A stretch of DNA of 64,000 nucleotides from NCBI RefSeq assembly GCF_933775445.1, contig NC_065876.1, positions 9,982,001 to 10,046,000 on the forward strand, in the 5' to 3' direction. Both the position numbers and the translations under genes were made by a program. Origin of the DNA: Argentina anserina (taxonomy: Eukaryota; Streptophyta; Magnoliopsida; Rosales; Rosaceae). Below, piece by piece: positions 60,590 through 64,000 of this stretch (positions are counted from its first letter, which is position 1; each line of letters starts with the position of its first letter). Below the pieces are notes generated by a model. The model was not told where the DNA came from, made no database searches, and saw nothing but the letters and a program-made list of their open reading frames with translations.

Positions 60590-61470
60590 TTTTCATGAAA
60601 AACCCCTAATGGCCACCTAATTATTTTGAGAAGCCAAATGATCCTGCTCAATTGTCAAATCATTTGGCCAAAACAACTGATCTGCAAGCAGCAATAAAAG
60701 GATTACTCCCTTATCGTAAAATTTAGCCATTGTTGAACTCTTGAGTTAACATCTCATTATCCAACAATAACTAACCTGATGCATGGAGAGAACTGAGCCT
60801 CTAAGTCTCCAACACTAAACACCACTTGTACTTAGAAGAAGTATTCGGTCCTCAACCGCTTCTTTATCAAAGTTAGAAGGTCCTTGTCACGAAAAATTCG
60901 TTAAAACACCACTAAGCTAAGGCCATCTCATTCCTTACCTTCAATAAAATTACTTCACCACCACTGCGTCTCCTTTGAATCAGTGGCATAGCTACGTTTC
61001 GATTCTCAACACCAGAGAAATGATTAATTTCACCACAGATTTACGTCCTCAATTAAATGCTCATCTAACAAATAATTAAATCATGACCCCATAAATGAAA
61101 TTTCCCCAACACCTTAGATTTCTTGGTCACCCAAGAACAATGAGTAACATCACTTGTCTATGGCCCAACCAAAACAAGTTGAAACATAACGACGACATAA
61201 TGTGAATCTCATCTCAATAATTGCATCACCATATTAAGGATGTATCACACACCCTACCACTCCCTTACAATAATGTTAGAAATGCTTGTAACAAAAATTT
61301 ACGTTAAACCACCTCCAACCTATGGTCTTCACATCCCGTACCTTGAAAACAATACTTCAACCTCATTTGGATTAGTTACATAACTAAAATCCAATCCTCA
61401 GCATTGGAACACTTTAAATACCTCAATGCAGGGCCAACGCTCTCCATCAAGACTTCTTGATAGGTCTCTA
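60590..61470 (-). repeat. Block shared by E1 and E2 (matches 46547-47460)
   Basis: About 0.9 kb similar between the two elements, immediately after the truncated RT. The minus strand includes a frame with FHRVETYQE and CSNAEDWILVM in both copies. Possibly a displaced retroelement coding fragment, but I cannot assign it. Confidence 0.7.
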
Positions 61471-61499
61471 CCCGATGGAAATCTATCAACACAAACCAG

Positions 61500-62345
61500 T
61501 TAGCATTCCTGTAAATTCTTCACCTTGAGTCGATGGTAACCGGATCTCATATCAATTTTAGAGGATACCGTAGCCCCTCAAATCTGATCGAACAAGTCAT
61601 CAATCTTAGGAAAATGATACCTATTCTTGATGGTCACCTTATTCAATTCCCTATAGTCCACACATAACCGCAGGAAACCATCTTTCTCTTTCACGAACAA
61701 CACCAGCGCACCCCAAGGTGAGACACTAGGTCTAATGAACCCTTGTTCTAATAGCCCTTCTATCTGCACTTTCAACTTTTTAAGCTCATTCTACCCCATC
61801 CTATATGGCTCATTCGACACAGGTGCTATACTAGGTACAACATCAACACAGAAATCAACAATTTTCTGAGGAGGTAAACTCGGTATCTCCTAAAACACCT
61901 CACTATACTCGGATACCACAACAATGTAAGTGATAGCTACTTCCTGATCCACAGACTCCACATGTGCCAAGACTCCTGCTCTTATGACATTATCCGACTT
62001 GAGGCAACGATAACAAAAAACAAGGTCCCGGGACTATGGAAAAACACTACCATGTCCAAGAAATTGATCAAAGCATGATGTGGCCTCAACCATTCAATTC
62101 TTAAGATCACATCGTAGGTGTGGTCTGAAATCACTATCAAGGAAGTAGGGAATTCTCTACCCCTAATCACAATAGGACAAGCCTTGCAGATTGTCTCAAG
62201 ATCAAGAGACACTCTAAGAGGTGAAGTGACACATAAAGAGCTTCCAAGAGATGAAGGAATCAACCCTAACACCTCTACTACCGAACTAGCAATAAAATAG
62301 TGTGATGATCATGTATCAAACAGTACTCTAACAAGGTAGTCAAAA
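61500..62345 (-). pseudogene. E2 protease-RT fragment
   Basis: Minus strand: protease region with LFDT followed by a stop where relatives have Gly, then [30 protein letters not shown] broken join follows near 61960-61790, then the RT start [17 protein letters not shown] and [13 protein letters not shown] (61775-61578). It ends with the same TGA after DLFDQI and the same truncation after SKIDMRSGYHRLK as E1. More decayed than E1 in protease, less in RT. Confidence 0.8.
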
Positions 62346-62551
62346 ATAGATAAGATAGCTTCCACTCATGTGTTCCGCTATTAACCAAGATATTTAGAGG
62401 GAAGATGAATCATCAAAGTATTATCACAATACTTCTAACACTCTTGCGTACCCAGTGACATATCAATACCGAAGAGCATGTGATGGGAATCCGCTACAGT
62501 CGGGCCAACGTTCCTAGATGATATTGATAAATCGTCAAATACGCAACCTAC

Positions 62552-62563
62552 GCTCTGATACCA
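62552..62563 (-). other. Primer-binding site, E2
   Basis: Minus strand TGGTATCAGAGC, two bases inside the LTR end. Confidence 0.9.
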
Positions 62564-62565
62564 AC

Positions 62566-64000
62566 TGTTACGATCCGAAATTCGAATGATAAAAATTCGA
62601 ATTCGAAGCCATGAAAATTCTAAAACAATCTCAAATATATTGAAATCATCTTATCATAACAGTGTATCAAAACTGAGTCCACAACATGACTTAGTTGATT
62701 TGAATAATACACAACCAATTGAAATGTAAAATTCACTCAATCCTCACCACGAATAGCAGAAATAAATCTTCGACAATCTTTAGAGAAAGGCCTCTAATTC
62801 TGCTAATCCACACCTGCAGAACTATCCCTACACCATCGAATAGGTGCACCGAGATTGTAAACACAAACCCGCTAAGCTTTGCAGCTCGTATGAGTAAACC
62901 AACAGTATAACATAAATAAGATACAACAGAAAAATACTGAAAATATTTATTAATAAACGTACTCATGAGTCACCAAACGGCCCATCTGGTTGTCCAATAA
63001 TATCTAAAAATATAAGTGCTCATGAGAAATTGGGCAACCCATCTGTTTACCCAAATACATTTATAATACGGGTACACATGAGACCTAGGTACTCATCTGT
63101 TACCCCTCATGCAGTAGGCCGCCAGATACTGGGCAACCCATCTGTTACCCAATATCCAAAAATATGGGTACACATAAGCGGATAACTCATCTGTTACCTC
63201 TCATGCAGTACACTGGCAGACACACTAGACCTCTAACTGAATCGTAACTGTCACCCGGCTAAGGCTGGGTTCCGACATACCAACACGTCCGAAGACAGAA
63301 AAACACGTCTGAAGAAAGAAAACACGTCTGAAGACAGAAAACGTTGTAATAAAACTCAACGTTAAAACCATGTACAATAACAATTCACCCATGTTATTGT
63401 ACTACAACAAGCGACTCTTGCTCAAATAAAAACAAATATAGTTGCCACAATATAATTCATTTGGAAATAAGAACGTAACAGTATATAATATAACAACCCA
63501 TATATATGTATCGTATTTCCCATTTTATACACATACACAAGTCACTATATTATATACATGTCATAGTTCTATCTTTTTAAGGACACGTAAATATGAGTCA
63601 CCGCCAAGGGTAGACTCATTATAGTGAGATTTACTCACATTCACCATTGTCCATAATCACTAAAACCTTTTTAAAATAATTTATTAAAATAGCGTTTCAT
63701 TTACTCATGAACCGTAGACGATTAATTTCACGTAATTTAAACCAAAACATATTTTTTAAATAATTTTTATAAACTAGTGATGCAACGACTATGGTGACAA
63801 CTCAAACTAAATTCAATAATTATAATATTACTTCGATCATGATGATCATTGTGAGTTCTACTCAACTTCTTTTCCTGCGTGCAACTTCGACGACACTAGA
63901 AGTAATTTATTCACTCGTTTCATTGGTCACCTAATATCATGATAAAATACTAAGAAAACGATACGTAAAATAACAGATGACGATTTCAGTACAGCTAAAT
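62566..64000 (-). repeat. E2 5' LTR (partial, continues past the window)
   Basis: Starts on the plus strand as TGTTACGATCC next to the primer site and follows the 3' LTR closely. Hairpin variant 62848-62873; short minisatellite 63283-63345 (about 3 units). It is cut by the window edge in the zone that matches 58370 of the 3' LTR. Confidence 0.85.

Larger units (their letters stand above)
56876..64000 (-). mobile_element. Element E2: gutted, nonautonomous Ty3/gypsy (5' LTR runs off the right edge)
   Basis: On the minus strand: 5' LTR (from beyond 64000 to 62566), primer site, leader, protease and partial RT, a block shared with E1 (61470-60590), about 1.8 kb of non-coding sequence (60580-58766), polypurine tract, 3' LTR (58749-56876). 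Gag, the RT core, RNase H and integrase are absent, as in E1. The left flank is CATTT; the right flank is outside the window, so the duplication cannot be tested. Confidence 0.85.

Overview
The window is nuclear DNA from a flowering plant, most likely a eudicot. Retrotransposon primer sites match plant initiator-Met tRNA (TGGTATCAGAGC), the DNA transposons are plant hAT and CACTA types, introns are short and AT-rich, and the few host genes are plant families: two hybrid proline-rich cell-wall proteins (HyPRP) and a plastid omega-3 fatty-acid desaturase fragment. I do not name the species. Most of the 64 kb is nested, decayed transposable elements. I saw no rRNA, tRNA or CRISPR feature.

Layout. 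1-2868: minus-strand Ty3/gypsy gag remnant with primer-binding site and LTR. 2869-4739: no recognisable gene. 4745-10148: complete but degenerate Ty1/copia element (Tnt1-like) with perfect 5-bp target-site duplication AGTAG, inserted just downstream of the stop codon of a HyPRP gene (10174-10838, minus) that has a frameshift in its Gly/Pro-rich linker. 12385-16171: hAT-like element with imperfect 8-bp duplication, split by a 3.35-kb solo LTR. 16216-18057: truncated LTR of the same family, opposite orientation. About 18.06-42.33 kb: a CACTA element with a broken TNP2-type transposase and a second TnpA/Ulp1-like gene region on the minus strand. It is interrupted by a young 10.75-kb Ty3/gypsy chromovirus-like element (20287-31035, duplication AAAGT) and by a small nonautonomous CACTA (39151-41739) carrying exons 1-3 of a FAD7/FAD8-type desaturase. 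42.3-45.5 kb: Athila-like Ty3 remnant. 46.5-51.8 kb: gutted Ty3 element E1 plus an inverted LTR of the same family. 53036-53167: CACTA-type MITE with perfect GCT duplication. 53517-53924: intact HyPRP gene. 56876-64000: second gutted Ty3 element, E2, whose 5' LTR runs off the right edge.

How the parts relate. The only intact-looking host gene is the HyPRP at 53.5 kb. It and the damaged HyPRP at 10.2 kb are on the same strand and look like a former neighbouring pair pushed about 43 kb apart by transposons. Elements E1 and E2 share the same gag deletion, the same premature stop and the same reverse-transcriptase truncation, so they descend from an already defective copy that must have been mobilised by proteins from elsewhere. 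Several distinct LTR types in the window keep a common block with a hairpin and a short palindrome, the strongest candidate here for an undescribed functional RNA element.

Limits: everything was read by eye. Boundaries given as approximate, and all family assignments below 0.6 confidence, need alignment.
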